Below, one piece after another: positions 27,179 through 35,780 of a stretch of DNA of 64,000 bases; the stretch's first letter is position 1; each line of letters begins with the position of its first letter. The notes under the pieces are model-generated. The model ran no database searches. It saw only the letters and a list, made by a program, of their open reading frames with translations, and was not told where the DNA came from. Made by a program: the position numbers and the translations under genes. Source of the DNA: Desulfatitalea tepidiphila (GTDB lineage: Bacteria; Desulfobacterota; Desulfobacteria; Desulfobacterales; Desulfosarcinaceae); assembly GCF_001293685.1 (NCBI RefSeq), contig NZ_BCAG01000003.1, positions 62,001 through 126,000 on the forward strand. Reading direction: 5' to 3'.

Positions 27179-28441
27179 CTACATCTGTTCGGCGACGGAC
27201 ACCGTGCGGTCGCCGAGCATGTTCACATAACTGCCCATTTCATTGTCGTACCACCCATAGATCACGGCCTGGGTCACCTGGGGCCGAACGATCGTGCTTT
27301 CCATGGCCGAAAGCAGGGTCGACGGGATACCGGGCACCTTCCTCAGGTCGATGGTCAGTTCGGCGGTACGGGTATGGGTTTCGTGTGCCTCGATGATTGC
27401 GGCCGCCCGCGGAGTGCCGATGATATCCACCGAAACGTTCTGCTCCTCGGTGTAGTAGAGATAGGCGTTGGGATCTTCCGAAGCGGCCCGGGCATAGACG
27501 GCATTGATGGCTTCCCGCGTGACGCTTCGGCTGTCGGGCTCTTCCTGGATGCTCAGCACGAGGATAATCAACGATCCCGAGCTGGTCGGCACGCGCACGG
27601 ATTCCGCGATAAACCCGATGCCCTTCATTTCAGGGATCACCAGGCCCAGGGCGGCGGCCGCGCCGGTGGTGGTCAGAATGATGTTGTTCATGATGCTGCG
27701 ATTTTTGCGCAGGTCGGTCTTGCCTGCTTTGGGCAGGCGATCGAGCACTTCCTGAGAGCCGGTGGCGGCATGAATCGTGGCCATGGAAGCCGACAATATC
27801 CTCTGGGCGCCGAAGGCATCCAGCAAGGGTTTGAACATGTGGGCCAGGCAGGTCGTGGTGCACGAGGCATTGGATATCAACCGATGGCGCCTGGGATCAT
27901 AGTCATTGCCGTTGACGCCCATGACGGTGGTGATCGCATCTTCGGGCATGGGAGTCGCTTTGGCTTTGATTTTAAACGGCGCGGATGCAATGACCTTTTG
28001 GGCGCCGGCGGCCAGATGGCCCCGCAACGAGCCCTTGGCGCTGTCGGGAGGCAACGTCGGGTCGAGAAACTGTCCGGTCGTGTCGACCACCAGGCGGATA
28101 TGATGGCTTTGCCAATCGATGGCCCCGGGGTTGCGGACGTCCCGCAAAAAACGAACCTTGACGCCGTCCACCCGCATGCTGCCTTCGCTTTCGTTGAGCT
28201 CTTCCACGACCGGCTTGGCGTTGTAGCCATGCAGGTAGGCATGCAGGGCGCCATAAGTGGAGTCCCGTTCGAGGTAGTGGGCGATGTCCGCCAGGCCGGT
28301 GCCGGCTTGTCGTCCGATGTTGACCACGATCTCATTGAAGTACTTGCGCCCGATATGGTGCCACAAGCTCAGTTTGCCGATCCGGCCGAAGCCGTTGATA
28401 CCGAGTCCCCCGATCCTGCTGTAACCCTCTTGTTCTTTCAT
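27179..28441 (-). CDS. Glyceraldehyde-3-phosphate dehydrogenase-like protein, extended
   Basis: The N-terminus has the NAD-binding G-I-N-G-F-G-R-I-G. The active-site Cys is C194 in S-N-A-S-C-T-T-T-C and its partner His is H224 in A-T-I-H-A-A-T-G-S-Q. The C-terminal Y-D-N-E-M-G-S-Y replaces the usual Y-D-N-E-W-G-Y-S. At 420 residues it is about 85 longer than ordinary GAPDH, with extra segments before the catalytic Cys and near the C-terminus. The catalytic pair is intact, so an oxidoreductase on a phosphorylated aldehyde is likely, but substrate may differ from glyceraldehyde 3-phosphate. It lies downstream of the PPDK-like gene on the same strand. Confidence 0.82.
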   Translation of the reverse strand: MKEQEGYSRIGGLGINGFGRIGKLSLWHHIGRKYFNEIVVNIGRQAGTGLADIAHYLERDSTYGALHAYLHGYNAKPVVEELNESEGSMRVDGVKVRFLRDVRNPGAIDWQSHHIRLVVDTTGQFLDPTLPPDSAKGSLRGHLAAGAQKVIASAPFKIKAKATPMPEDAITTVMGVNGNDYDPRRHRLISNASCTTTCLAHMFKPLLDAFGAQRILSASMATIHAATGSQEVLDRLPKAGKTDLRKNRSIMNNIILTTTGAAAALGLVIPEMKGIGFIAESVRVPTSSGSLIILVLSIQEEPDSRSVTREAINAVYARAASEDPNAYLYYTEEQNVSVDIIGTPRAAAIIEAHETHTRTAELTIDLRKVPGIPSTLLSAMESTIVRPQVTQAVIYGWYDNEMGSYVNMLGDRTVSVAEQM

Positions 28442-28510
28442 TTTTTCCCCCTTGGCGTGGTTGGACGGAGATAAAGGCCACCCCTGCGACGTCTGTTCAT
28501 CAAAATACCT

Positions 28511-28574
28511 GCCTGAGGCAAAATTTTCCGCATGCCTTGATCTCGACCCAATTTGTCCGTTTCCGGATGGGCAC
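28511..28574. repeat. Degenerate right half of the palindromic repeat
   Basis: GCCTTGATCTCGACCCAATT is shared exactly with copy 1, and the flanking bases match at roughly four positions in five up to the end GGATGGGCAC. The left half is missing. It lies between the GAPDH-like and PPDK-like genes. Confidence 0.6.
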
Positions 28575-28587
28575 CTTTAAAACGGAT

Positions 28588-31500
28588 TCAGGCCTCCTTG
28601 ATTTTCAAACAGCCGCGGTAAACCGATCCCTCGCGGCCATCGATGCTGATGTAGTCTCCTGATGACAACTCGTGGTTCGTGAAGCGGACCAACCGTTTTC
28701 GCTCGTCGCAAAGCATGCCGCCGCAGCCGACCACGCATGTCTTTCCGAGGCGGTGGGCCACGACCGCGGCATGGGAGGTCACCCCACCACGGGCCGTGAG
28801 AACCCCATCGGCGGCAAAGATCTCCTTGATGTCATCCGGCACCGTATCACCGCGTACCAGGATCAACGCGGTTTGGGGCTCCTTGGCCCGCCAGTATTCG
28901 ACCTCGTCCAAACCGAAGACGAGGCGGCCGCTCATGGCGCCGGCGCTGACACCGATGCCATGGCCCAGGTAGAGGTCGGTTTCCTTGCCTTGCAGATCAA
29001 AAGCCAGTACGCGCTTGCGTTCTCGAATGGCCATGTCGCGTGTCTGAAGCAGGTAAAGGTCACGGGTGTCCTGGCTTTCGAAGGTAAATTCCATCTCCTG
29101 GGGACTCCACCCTCTTTTAAAGATCAGCTCCTGGGCCCAGCTCAGCATGGTCTGATAGATTTCGGGAAAGTGCGTCTCCAGGGTGATATCGGTCTCGCGC
29201 AGCTCGGCCTCCTGCTGCTTGATCGAAATGGGCAGTGTCTTGACCAATCCGGCCACCACGTCCTCACCCTGGTTTTCAACGGTAAAGTCACCCCACAGGC
29301 TCAGCCGTTCGCTGGACCAACGGGGGTTGTGGGTAAAGATCACGCCTGAGCCGGAGCGCTGGGAGACGTTGCCGAAGACCATGGCCTGGACCGTGATGGC
29401 CGTCCCCCAATCGTCGGATATCCCCATGATCTGCCGGTACGTCTTGGCCTTTTCCGACTCCCAGGAGTCCATCACGGAGCGGATGGTCAAATGCAACTGT
29501 TCCATGGGGTCGTCAGGAACCGTATAGCCTTCGTCCAAAATGCGCCGCTTGTAATTCAGCGCCACCTGTTTCATGTGTTCCCCGCTGAATTCCTTCTTCA
29601 AGGGGATCCCCAAATGTTTTTTATGGTCACTGATGATGGCGTCGAAGTCGTCGCGTTGCAGTCCGACCCCCATACCGTAGCACTGAAGGAAGCGTCGGTA
29701 GTTGTCCCAGGCGAACCAGGGATTTTGGCTTTTGACGGCCAGTCCCTCGGCGATCTCTTCGTTCATGCCCACATTCAGGAAGGTATCCATCATGCCGGGC
29801 TGTGAAATGGACGAGCCGCTGCGCACTGAAATCAGTAGGGGGTTTCGCGGATATCCAAAGCGTTTACCGGTGATTTTTTCCAGATCATGAATGTGTTGCG
29901 TTACCTGGTCATGGAAATTGTCTTTGGCCGGTGGGAAGGTTTCGATGATTTCCCGGCAGCGAAATACTTCGGTGGTGATGATGAACCCTGGCGGCACCGG
30001 CAGGCGGAAATTGAGCAGTTTAACGAGGTTGTAGCCTTTGTTGCCCAGGTTGATAATATCCGTGGCCAGGCGATTGGGAGCCGATAAAGAGGTAATGGCC
30101 CGTTCCGGGTCGTAGTTGAGCAGCAGGCGCAATTTTTCTTTGGGCAGTTTGTTGGATTGATGAAACAAAGTGTTCAGGATGCGACTGAGAAAAAGATCGA
30201 GCTGCTGCAAGCCCAATGATGTGGCCAGGCGATCGCGGAAGAAGATTTCCGATGTGCGGTGACACACGTTTTCCAGATCCACTTCCCCGGAAAAGCCGAT
30301 GGGTTTGAATTTCTCCAACAAGCAGGTCTGGGGCATCGAATCCAGGATCTGGGTCAGATGCTCCCCGTGGATATTGTTGAAGTAGTCATTGATCACGTTT
30401 TTGACCGCCTGGGCGAACCCCTTGAAGATATCCAGGTACTGGGTGAAGCTGAACCCGCGGATCTCCAGGGAGTGGCTGAGCAGGTCCAATTCGCGCTCCA
30501 ACTCGGCGGATGCAATCCCATCGATTTTCAGCGCCCGGTCGAACAGTTTCAACCGTTTGTAGATCTGATGGCACGTGGATTTAGTGATGAAGCTCAAATC
30601 AATGGTGTTGACCAACTCCTCGAACAGCGCGTTGACCAGGGCCTCGATGCGCAGGGTCAACCCCATGGCGTCGAATTTCAGTTCGCGATAACTACCGTAC
30701 ATGGAGGGAATGTCTACGGTAAAGTGACGCTTCTTGTAAATGTCTTCTCGAGCCTCGTAGGTTTCGGCCATCAGGATGATGGAGCGCAGGACCATGAGGT
30801 AGTCGAGCAGGCCTGAGATGCGGTCGTTGAGACCAGGCTCATCCAACGCTTTTTTGAGCATGTCCAGGCGGGGAAAAGATTCCTGGGGCATTTGATTGAC
30901 GAGGCTCTTGAGGCTTTTGAAATCCAGGTTGTACTTGTTGTTCAACTGCTTGTAGAATTCAGCGAGGAGCAGGATGCGCTCGCGATCGGTGTCCGTCACC
31001 TTGTCGACCTTACCCACGATCGTTTTGAGCTCCGATGCCCGCTTGAGCAGAAGTTGGCTGTCGATCTGCAGGCCCGATTGGGCAAGATAGCTCAAGATGC
31101 GGTGAACGCCCCGGATGTGAGGACCGTTGGTGTCGATCTGGGCATAAATATCGGGTGGCAGGAACGGTCCCAGCGCTGTCTTATCGCGGGTCGTCCAGAA
31201 ATGAAGCACCGCCTCCATGAGGTTGAGCACGCGGTTGCTGCTTTCCACATGGCTTTGCTTGCGCAGGAAGTGGATCAGGGGATCCCGCCGATGGCAAATC
31301 TCGTCGATGCGGGTGGAGATGTCGCGCAACTCGCCTTCGGCGCCGATGTCGTTGAAGTAGACTGGAAATAGGCGGGCCAGTTGCTTGGTCAGGTTGTAGA
31401 TCGGTCCGATATCGCTGTTGAGCAGACGGGTGATATCGCGGCCGAACAGATCCGTATCGCGAATGAAGACGCCGCTGACGGCCAGGTGAATGATCAGATT

Positions 31501-32775
31501 GCTCATCAGGCGGGTCGCCTTCTTGGGTTGCAATTCGATCAGCTCCAGCCAGGTGCGAATGTTTTCCAGGTGGGCATTGTTCACCTGGATCTGCCAGTCG
31601 TTGCCGACGCCCTTGATCTGGGGAGCCTGGAATCCGAGATCGATCACCCCATCGATAAACATGGCGATCAGCTCGTCATCGTCGGTCCGGAAGATGGCTT
31701 TGCCCATGTTGAGCACGCAGCTCAATGCCGTGGTCGGGTAACTTTGCGAGCTGATCTTGAGAATGGAGAAGGTCTTGCGGATCAGGCTGTCGGTGTAGTG
31801 GCTACTCTGGGTGCTGATCAATTGGTCGAGGGTGCGGTTGATATCGCGCAGGGTGTCTTCATGGAGCAGCGCCAGCCCCTCGATGTTCATGCTGTGAAAT
31901 AGAAACAACACCTTCCATTGGTTGCCGTATGCCGCGCCGCCCGCCTCAAGCAGTTGCTGTGGAATCTTGCGGTAGGTCTTCAAAATATCGTTGAAATCAT
32001 CGAGCCGGCACAGGTCCCGGAGAACTTCGGGCGAGGCCAGGTCCCGGGTGTCGGCGATTTGGATGGCTTTTCCCCGCTGCGCTGCGAGGGTTTCGTGTCG
32101 AACCGGGTGAAAAATCTCGAGCAGGCGATTCATGCACGGCAGGTCCGTTCCGATTTCGGCCACGAACCACTGCATCGGTCCCTTTTGAGCCAGCCAGTAG
32201 TCGTAACTGGCCATCAAACAGCGCAAGATCAACCGGCCGGTCGCCGCCGCCATTTGCCTTTCGGTTTTGGGCGCATCGACCGTGAAGCTTTCGGCCAGCC
32301 GCTTGAGCGGGAAATAGCTTCGCACGAAAAGATGAAACAGGTCGTCCGGAAGATTCTCGATTTTTTCAAAATAAGCCTGCACCAGGGGTTCGAAACGCTT
32401 CCATTCGCCCTCCGCGGATTTGATGATCCTTTGGAGAAAAAGCAGGAGATTGTCAGCGGCATCCACTTTAACGGCCTGGGTAGTTGAATTTGTCAAACCA
32501 TCCAGAAAAATCTCCAGCAGCCGCTCGGCCGCCTCGACCCCCATGGGGTGCATGCGCATCAAATGGAAGTAATCCAAAGCGTAACCACGTGCGCCGCCGA
32601 CGATATATTGCCAGTTCTTATAAGGATGGGATACTTCTTTGAGAAACGTGTTCAACCCTTTGAGTAGACCGTAATAATCCGCCATGACGGCTTGCAGGCT
32701 GGCATACTTCGGATCGATGGCCACATCCACCTGGGTGCGGGCCAGATTAACTTCCAGTGCTCTGGATTTGATCAT
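28588..32775 (-). CDS. PPDK/PEP-synthase-like protein: ATP-grasp plus phosphohistidine domain, no PEP barrel
   Basis: The 1395-residue protein has about 910 N-terminal residues that are largely helical and match no domain I know. A PPDK-type ATP-binding region begins near residue 912 (N-K-G-Y-N-L-V-K-L-L-N-F-R-L-P-V-P-P-G-F) and contains S-V-R-S-G-S-S-I-S-Q-P-G-M-M-D-T and Q-R-S-G-S-G-V-I-F-T-H-N. The swivelling domain carries the phosphoryl-accepting H1335 in G-G-V-T-S-H-A-A-V-V-A. The chain ends 60 residues later, so the PEP/pyruvate TIM barrel is absent. The phosphate acceptor could be another molecule, as in glucan dikinases or rifampicin phosphotransferases. No second gene for the barrel is adjacent. 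Confidence 0.85.
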   Translation of the reverse strand: MIKSRALEVNLARTQVDVAIDPKYASLQAVMADYYGLLKGLNTFLKEVSHPYKNWQYIVGGARGYALDYFHLMRMHPMGVEAAERLLEIFLDGLTNSTTQAVKVDAADNLLLFLQRIIKSAEGEWKRFEPLVQAYFEKIENLPDDLFHLFVRSYFPLKRLAESFTVDAPKTERQMAAATGRLILRCLMASYDYWLAQKGPMQWFVAEIGTDLPCMNRLLEIFHPVRHETLAAQRGKAIQIADTRDLASPEVLRDLCRLDDFNDILKTYRKIPQQLLEAGGAAYGNQWKVLFLFHSMNIEGLALLHEDTLRDINRTLDQLISTQSSHYTDSLIRKTFSILKISSQSYPTTALSCVLNMGKAIFRTDDDELIAMFIDGVIDLGFQAPQIKGVGNDWQIQVNNAHLENIRTWLELIELQPKKATRLMSNLIIHLAVSGVFIRDTDLFGRDITRLLNSDIGPIYNLTKQLARLFPVYFNDIGAEGELRDISTRIDEICHRRDPLIHFLRKQSHVESSNRVLNLMEAVLHFWTTRDKTALGPFLPPDIYAQIDTNGPHIRGVHRILSYLAQSGLQIDSQLLLKRASELKTIVGKVDKVTDTDRERILLLAEFYKQLNNKYNLDFKSLKSLVNQMPQESFPRLDMLKKALDEPGLNDRISGLLDYLMVLRSIILMAETYEAREDIYKKRHFTVDIPSMYGSYRELKFDAMGLTLRIEALVNALFEELVNTIDLSFITKSTCHQIYKRLKLFDRALKIDGIASAELERELDLLSHSLEIRGFSFTQYLDIFKGFAQAVKNVINDYFNNIHGEHLTQILDSMPQTCLLEKFKPIGFSGEVDLENVCHRTSEIFFRDRLATSLGLQQLDLFLSRILNTLFHQSNKLPKEKLRLLLNYDPERAITSLSAPNRLATDIINLGNKGYNLVKLLNFRLPVPPGFIITTEVFRCREIIETFPPAKDNFHDQVTQHIHDLEKITGKRFGYPRNPLLISVRSGSSISQPGMMDTFLNVGMNEEIAEGLAVKSQNPWFAWDNYRRFLQCYGMGVGLQRDDFDAIISDHKKHLGIPLKKEFSGEHMKQVALNYKRRILDEGYTVPDDPMEQLHLTIRSVMDSWESEKAKTYRQIMGISDDWGTAITVQAMVFGNVSQRSGSGVIFTHNPRWSSERLSLWGDFTVENQGEDVVAGLVKTLPISIKQQEAELRETDITLETHFPEIYQTMLSWAQELIFKRGWSPQEMEFTFESQDTRDLYLLQTRDMAIRERKRVLAFDLQGKETDLYLGHGIGVSAGAMSGRLVFGLDEVEYWRAKEPQTALILVRGDTVPDDIKEIFAADGVLTARGGVTSHAAVVAHRLGKTCVVGCGGMLCDERKRLVRFTNHELSSGDYISIDGREGSVYRGCLKIKEA

Positions 32776-33089
32776 CCTTGCCTCCGATGGTTCGGGCTAA
32801 GGGCTTGGCGCGTGTCGTTTGGGCCCACGGAAAAGAGATTAAATCTTATCAGAGCCATGGCCTGTTTTCAAGGCGGGATCGAAGAGGTCAGGGACCCTTA
32901 CTGAATGCTATTCATTAACCCGGCGAGGATAGAGCAGGTGGCCCTGTCCACCTGCTCTATCCTCGCCTGTCATAACTGCTGCCATCCGATTAGAATTGCT
33001 GCAAAGCGATAAGATCAAGGGTGGCAGGATCAAATCCGGTTTTGTCTGCATGGATTCGGGTCTACCGTCTACCGACTGGGTGGCGCCTC
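32776..33089. other. Intergenic region with long hairpin
   Basis: No gene is seen. The region contains the 20-bp perfect inverted repeat at 32922-32967 and the promoter region of the leftward PPDK-like gene. Confidence 0.5.
32922..32967. terminator. 20-bp perfect inverted repeat, possible terminator
   Basis: GGCGAGGATAGAGCAGGTGG (32922-32941) is perfectly complementary to CCACCTGCTCTATCCTCGCC (32948-32967) across a 6-base loop. It lies past the end of the lemA/TPM operon and upstream of the PPDK-like gene. There is no T tract, so classical intrinsic termination is doubtful; transcript-end protection or a regulatory hairpin is also possible. Confidence 0.45.
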
Positions 33090-33746
33090 CTACTGGTCCG
33101 TAACGATGAGGTTTTTGAGTTCGTTGGCGTCATCGGGATCGACGGGGAAATGTTGGCTGAGAATGGCACCTATTGTATCGACAGCCTCGCAGATAGCGAC
33201 CGCCGCTCGTTGATTGCGAATGCCGGCGATCACCCGATCCACAATGGCATCCCACTGGCCGGCCGGCACCCGGGTGTGGATCCCGTGATCGGCCAACACC
33301 CAGACCTTGTGCTCGAAAACCGAAATAAAAAGCAGGATGCCGTTAGCATTTTTGGTGCGATACAGACCGTGCTTGAAAAAGCTGGTGATGGCCGCTTCTT
33401 CGACCTCCTCCTCGATCTCCCTTTTCGAGACAAAAGCGCGCTTCAGCGGTGTACTATGGTCGACGATAATATAGGCGCCCGTAAAGGCGAGCCCGAACAG
33501 GCCCAAAAAGAGCCACATGTTATAGGGGCCGATCCAGAGCCATCCGCCGATCAGCGGGGTGAGTATCAGGGCCAGAGGCAACGCGAGGACCGCTGCGCCG
33601 ATCACGTTGGCCATGGGGTAGCGATAACTCGCCGATTCGACCAGGCAAACGATTTCGCCCGAGGTCTTGGCTTCGGCCGCTTTTACCGCGGCATCGATCT
33701 TGATTTTCTCCTCATCGGTCAAAAACCGTTTGGCAAGATTTGTCAT
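33090..33746 (-). CDS. TPM-domain membrane protein
   Basis: The 218-residue protein starts with a helical region (K-I-D-A-A-V-K-A-A-E-A-K-T-S-G-E-I-V-C-L-V-E), has two hydrophobic helices (about 47-65 and 72-92) and a TPM-type C-terminal part (G-I-L-L-F-I-S-V-F-E-H-K-V-W-V-L-A-D-H-G-I). TPM domains occur in bacterial proteins of unclear role and in a plant thylakoid phosphatase. It is the last gene of a lemA-TPM-TPM operon. Confidence 0.85.
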   Translation of the reverse strand: MTNLAKRFLTDEEKIKIDAAVKAAEAKTSGEIVCLVESASYRYPMANVIGAAVLALPLALILTPLIGGWLWIGPYNMWLFLGLFGLAFTGAYIIVDHSTPLKRAFVSKREIEEEVEEAAITSFFKHGLYRTKNANGILLFISVFEHKVWVLADHGIHTRVPAGQWDAIVDRVIAGIRNQRAAVAICEAVDTIGAILSQHFPVDPDDANELKNLIVTDQ

Positions 33747-33784
33747 GCCCGACTCCGTACCCGTTCAGAAACACCCGTCCCTAT

Positions 33785-34717
33785 CTACCATCCGCCCGAA
33801 GCGCCGCCGCCGCCGAAGCCGCCGCCGCCGCCGGAAAAACCACCGAAGCCGCCGCCTCCCGAAAAACCGCCAAAGCCGCCGCCGCCCCAATGGGTGCCGC
33901 GACGCGAGGAGGGAAGGGTGTGGCCAAAGGATAGCGGCGCTCCGAAGGTACCGAGTAAAAATCCACCCAACACACCGATGGGAATCAATGCCAGGATGGC
34001 CAACGCGCCTGCGCCGAACAATAAGGCGCCGGCGATGGGTGCCAGCACGCCACCCAAGCCTGCGCCGACCCAACGATTCACCCGTCCCAAAACATTCAGC
34101 AACATGAACAGGACGATCAACCCCACCAGGCCCGATGAGCCCGGCCCGTTTTTCTCGGGCCGGCGCTCCGAAGCCGGTGCCTCGTATTCCCCCTTGACCG
34201 TGCCCACCATGGCCGATACGCCGTCCATGATCCCCTGATCGAAACGGCCCATTTTGAATTGCGGGGCGATCACATTGCGAATGATGCGGCCCACCATCAG
34301 ATCCGTCAGCCGTCCCTCCAGGCCGTAGCCCACCTCGATGCGGATTTTACGGTCGTTTTTGGAGATCAATAAAATGGCGCCGTTGTCATTGGCCTTTTGC
34401 CCGATGCCCCATTTTTCGGCCACGCGGATGGAAAAGTCCTCAAGCGCATCGCCCTGCAACTCCGGAATCGTCAGCACCACGATCTGGGTGCCGTCGGAAC
34501 GCTCCAAATCGGCCAGCATGGCTTCCAACTGCTGTTGCGTGGCGCTGCCGATCATGTTGGCGTAGTCGTTCACCCGGCCTTGAAGCCGGGGTACCTCCAG
34601 CGCCCATAATTGCTGGACACCGATAAACAATGCGGCCAGGGCGGTCAACACCGCCATGACGATCAGTATCCGCTGACCGATACGCGCCGGTTCGATGCCG
34701 TCTCTGCTTTGCTGCAT
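33785..34717 (-). CDS. TPM-domain protein with glycine-rich tail (YgcG family)
   Basis: The 310-residue protein has an N-terminal membrane helix (about 17-40), a TPM domain at about 42-170 (V-N-D-Y-A-N-M-I, Q-I-V-V-L-T-I-P-E-L, G-A-I-L-L-I-S-K-N-D-R-K-I-R-I-E-V-G-Y-G-L-E-G), two or three further hydrophobic helices (195-270), and a C-terminal Gly/Phe/Ser-rich tail. This is the usual YgcG layout. The very GC-rich tail region yields a long proline-rich open frame on the other strand that is not a gene. It lies between lemA and the second TPM gene with short gaps. Confidence 0.9.
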   Translation of the reverse strand: MQQSRDGIEPARIGQRILIVMAVLTALAALFIGVQQLWALEVPRLQGRVNDYANMIGSATQQQLEAMLADLERSDGTQIVVLTIPELQGDALEDFSIRVAEKWGIGQKANDNGAILLISKNDRKIRIEVGYGLEGRLTDLMVGRIIRNVIAPQFKMGRFDQGIMDGVSAMVGTVKGEYEAPASERRPEKNGPGSSGLVGLIVLFMLLNVLGRVNRWVGAGLGGVLAPIAGALLFGAGALAILALIPIGVLGGFLLGTFGAPLSFGHTLPSSRRGTHWGGGGFGGFSGGGGFGGFSGGGGGFGGGGASGGW

Positions 34718-34743
34718 GAAATGACCAAATCCTTGTGCGTTGG

Positions 34744-35331
34744 CTAGAATTTTACCGTGGGCGCCTTTTCGGCCCCGCCCTCGGCTTTGAAATACTCCTT
34801 GCGCTCCAGGTGCAGCAGCAAGCTGTTGGTCAGGCTGTAGGGCAGTTTTCGCACCATGGTATTAAAGGCCTGCACCGCGTCGTTGTAGCGCTGACGGGCC
34901 ACGTTAATCCGGTTTTCGGTACCTTCCAGTTGATTTTGCAGATCGATGAAATTCTGATTGGCCTTCAGGTCCGGGTAGCGTTCCACCACCACCATCAGGC
35001 GCGACAAGGCCGACGACAATCCCCCCTGGGCCTGCAGCATCTCCTGCATGGCCTGGGCATTACTCAGATCCTTGGGAGCCAGTTGCACGCTGGTTGCCTT
35101 GGCCCGCGCCTCGACCACAGCCTCCAGGGTTTCCCGTTCATGAGCCGCGTAGCCTTTGACCGTCTCCACGAGGTTCGGAATCAGATCGGCCCGACGCTGC
35201 AGATTGGCTTCCACATTGCCCCACGCCTTGAACACCTCCTCTTCGGTCGCCTGAAGCGAGTTGTAGCCGCAACCCGCCGCCCCGAATGCCACCACAATCG
35301 CCAAAAATAGCCTCATGTAACGGTTTCTCAT
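34744..35331 (-). CDS. lemA: LemA family lipoprotein
   Basis: The 195-residue protein has a signal ending in a lipobox (F-G-A-A-G-C), then [31 protein letters not shown], the LemA signature. LemA proteins are helical, membrane-anchored and of unknown biochemical role, very often encoded next to TPM-domain proteins, as here. An ATG 15 bases into the frame (35314-35316) is an alternative start that gives a more normal signal length. Confidence 0.92.
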   Translation of the reverse strand: MRNRYMRLFLAIVVAFGAAGCGYNSLQATEEEVFKAWGNVEANLQRRADLIPNLVETVKGYAAHERETLEAVVEARAKATSVQLAPKDLSNAQAMQEMLQAQGGLSSALSRLMVVVERYPDLKANQNFIDLQNQLEGTENRINVARQRYNDAVQAFNTMVRKLPYSLTNSLLLHLERKEYFKAEGGAEKAPTVKF

Positions 35332-35553
35332 AGGTTCCTCCGCATGATGTGGACTTCGTCAAGAACGTCAATATGTCGCATATAGCTGAATTTCAGTCAA
35401 AAAACAATGGAGGTGCCAATATTGTCCCGCAAAGCCGCTCGATCGATCATCCGAATGTCGGTCCTTGCTGCACCTGAAGATGGAAAGGTCGCCTCTTAGA
35501 TATTTTTCTTGCACTGCCACTGCCTTTTTGATAACAAGATGCACTTTCTTATG

Positions 35554-35629
35554 GTGGGTGTAGCTCAGTTGGTAGAGCACTTGGTTGTGGCCCAAGTGGT
35601 CGTGGGTTCAAGTCCCATCACTCACCCCA
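35554..35629 (+). tRNA. tRNA-His (GTG)
   Basis: The cloverleaf is complete: acceptor GTGGGTG with CACTCAC, D arm GCTCAGTTGGTAGAGC, anticodon stem CTTGG/CCAAG with loop TTGTGGC, T arm GTGGGTTCAAGTCCCAT, discriminator C and an encoded CCA. A G precedes the acceptor stem (35553), as needed for the G-1 of tRNA-His. Confidence 0.96.
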
Positions 35630-35681
35630 TCTGAAAAAATGGACCATTGCCGCATCCCGCCGCAATGGTCTTATCGTTTGC

Positions 35682-35758
35682 GCGCCCGTAGCTCAGCTGG
35701 ATAGAGCACCGGACTTCGAATCCGTAGGTCGCCCGTTCGAATCGGGCCGGGCGTGCCA
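35682..35758 (+). tRNA. tRNA-Arg (TCG), island attachment site
   Basis: The cloverleaf is complete: acceptor GCGCCCG with CGGGCGT, D arm GCTCAGCTGGATAGAGC, anticodon loop CTTCGAA (anticodon TCG), T arm GCCCGTTCGAATCGGGC and encoded CCA. An integrase gene ends 22 bases beyond its 3' end, so this tRNA is the probable attB/attL site. Confidence 0.95.
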
Positions 35759-35780
35759 TTAATATCAAGGGGTTACGGCT

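Larger units (their letters stand above)
35332..35780. other. Intergenic region holding two tRNA genes and island boundary
   Basis: The 220 bases before tRNA-His show no gene. The two tRNAs are 52 bases apart. The island begins immediately after tRNA-Arg. Confidence 0.7.

Noticed and set aside
27125-28474. 449-codon rightward open frame opposite the GAPDH-like gene
   Set aside because: It is antisense to a recognised enzyme and overlaps rsmA out of frame.
33021-34238. Long rightward open frame rich in Pro and Lys opposite the two TPM genes
   Set aside because: It is the antisense reading of the glycine-rich tail and membrane segments of the TPM genes; no domain or ribosome site supports it.
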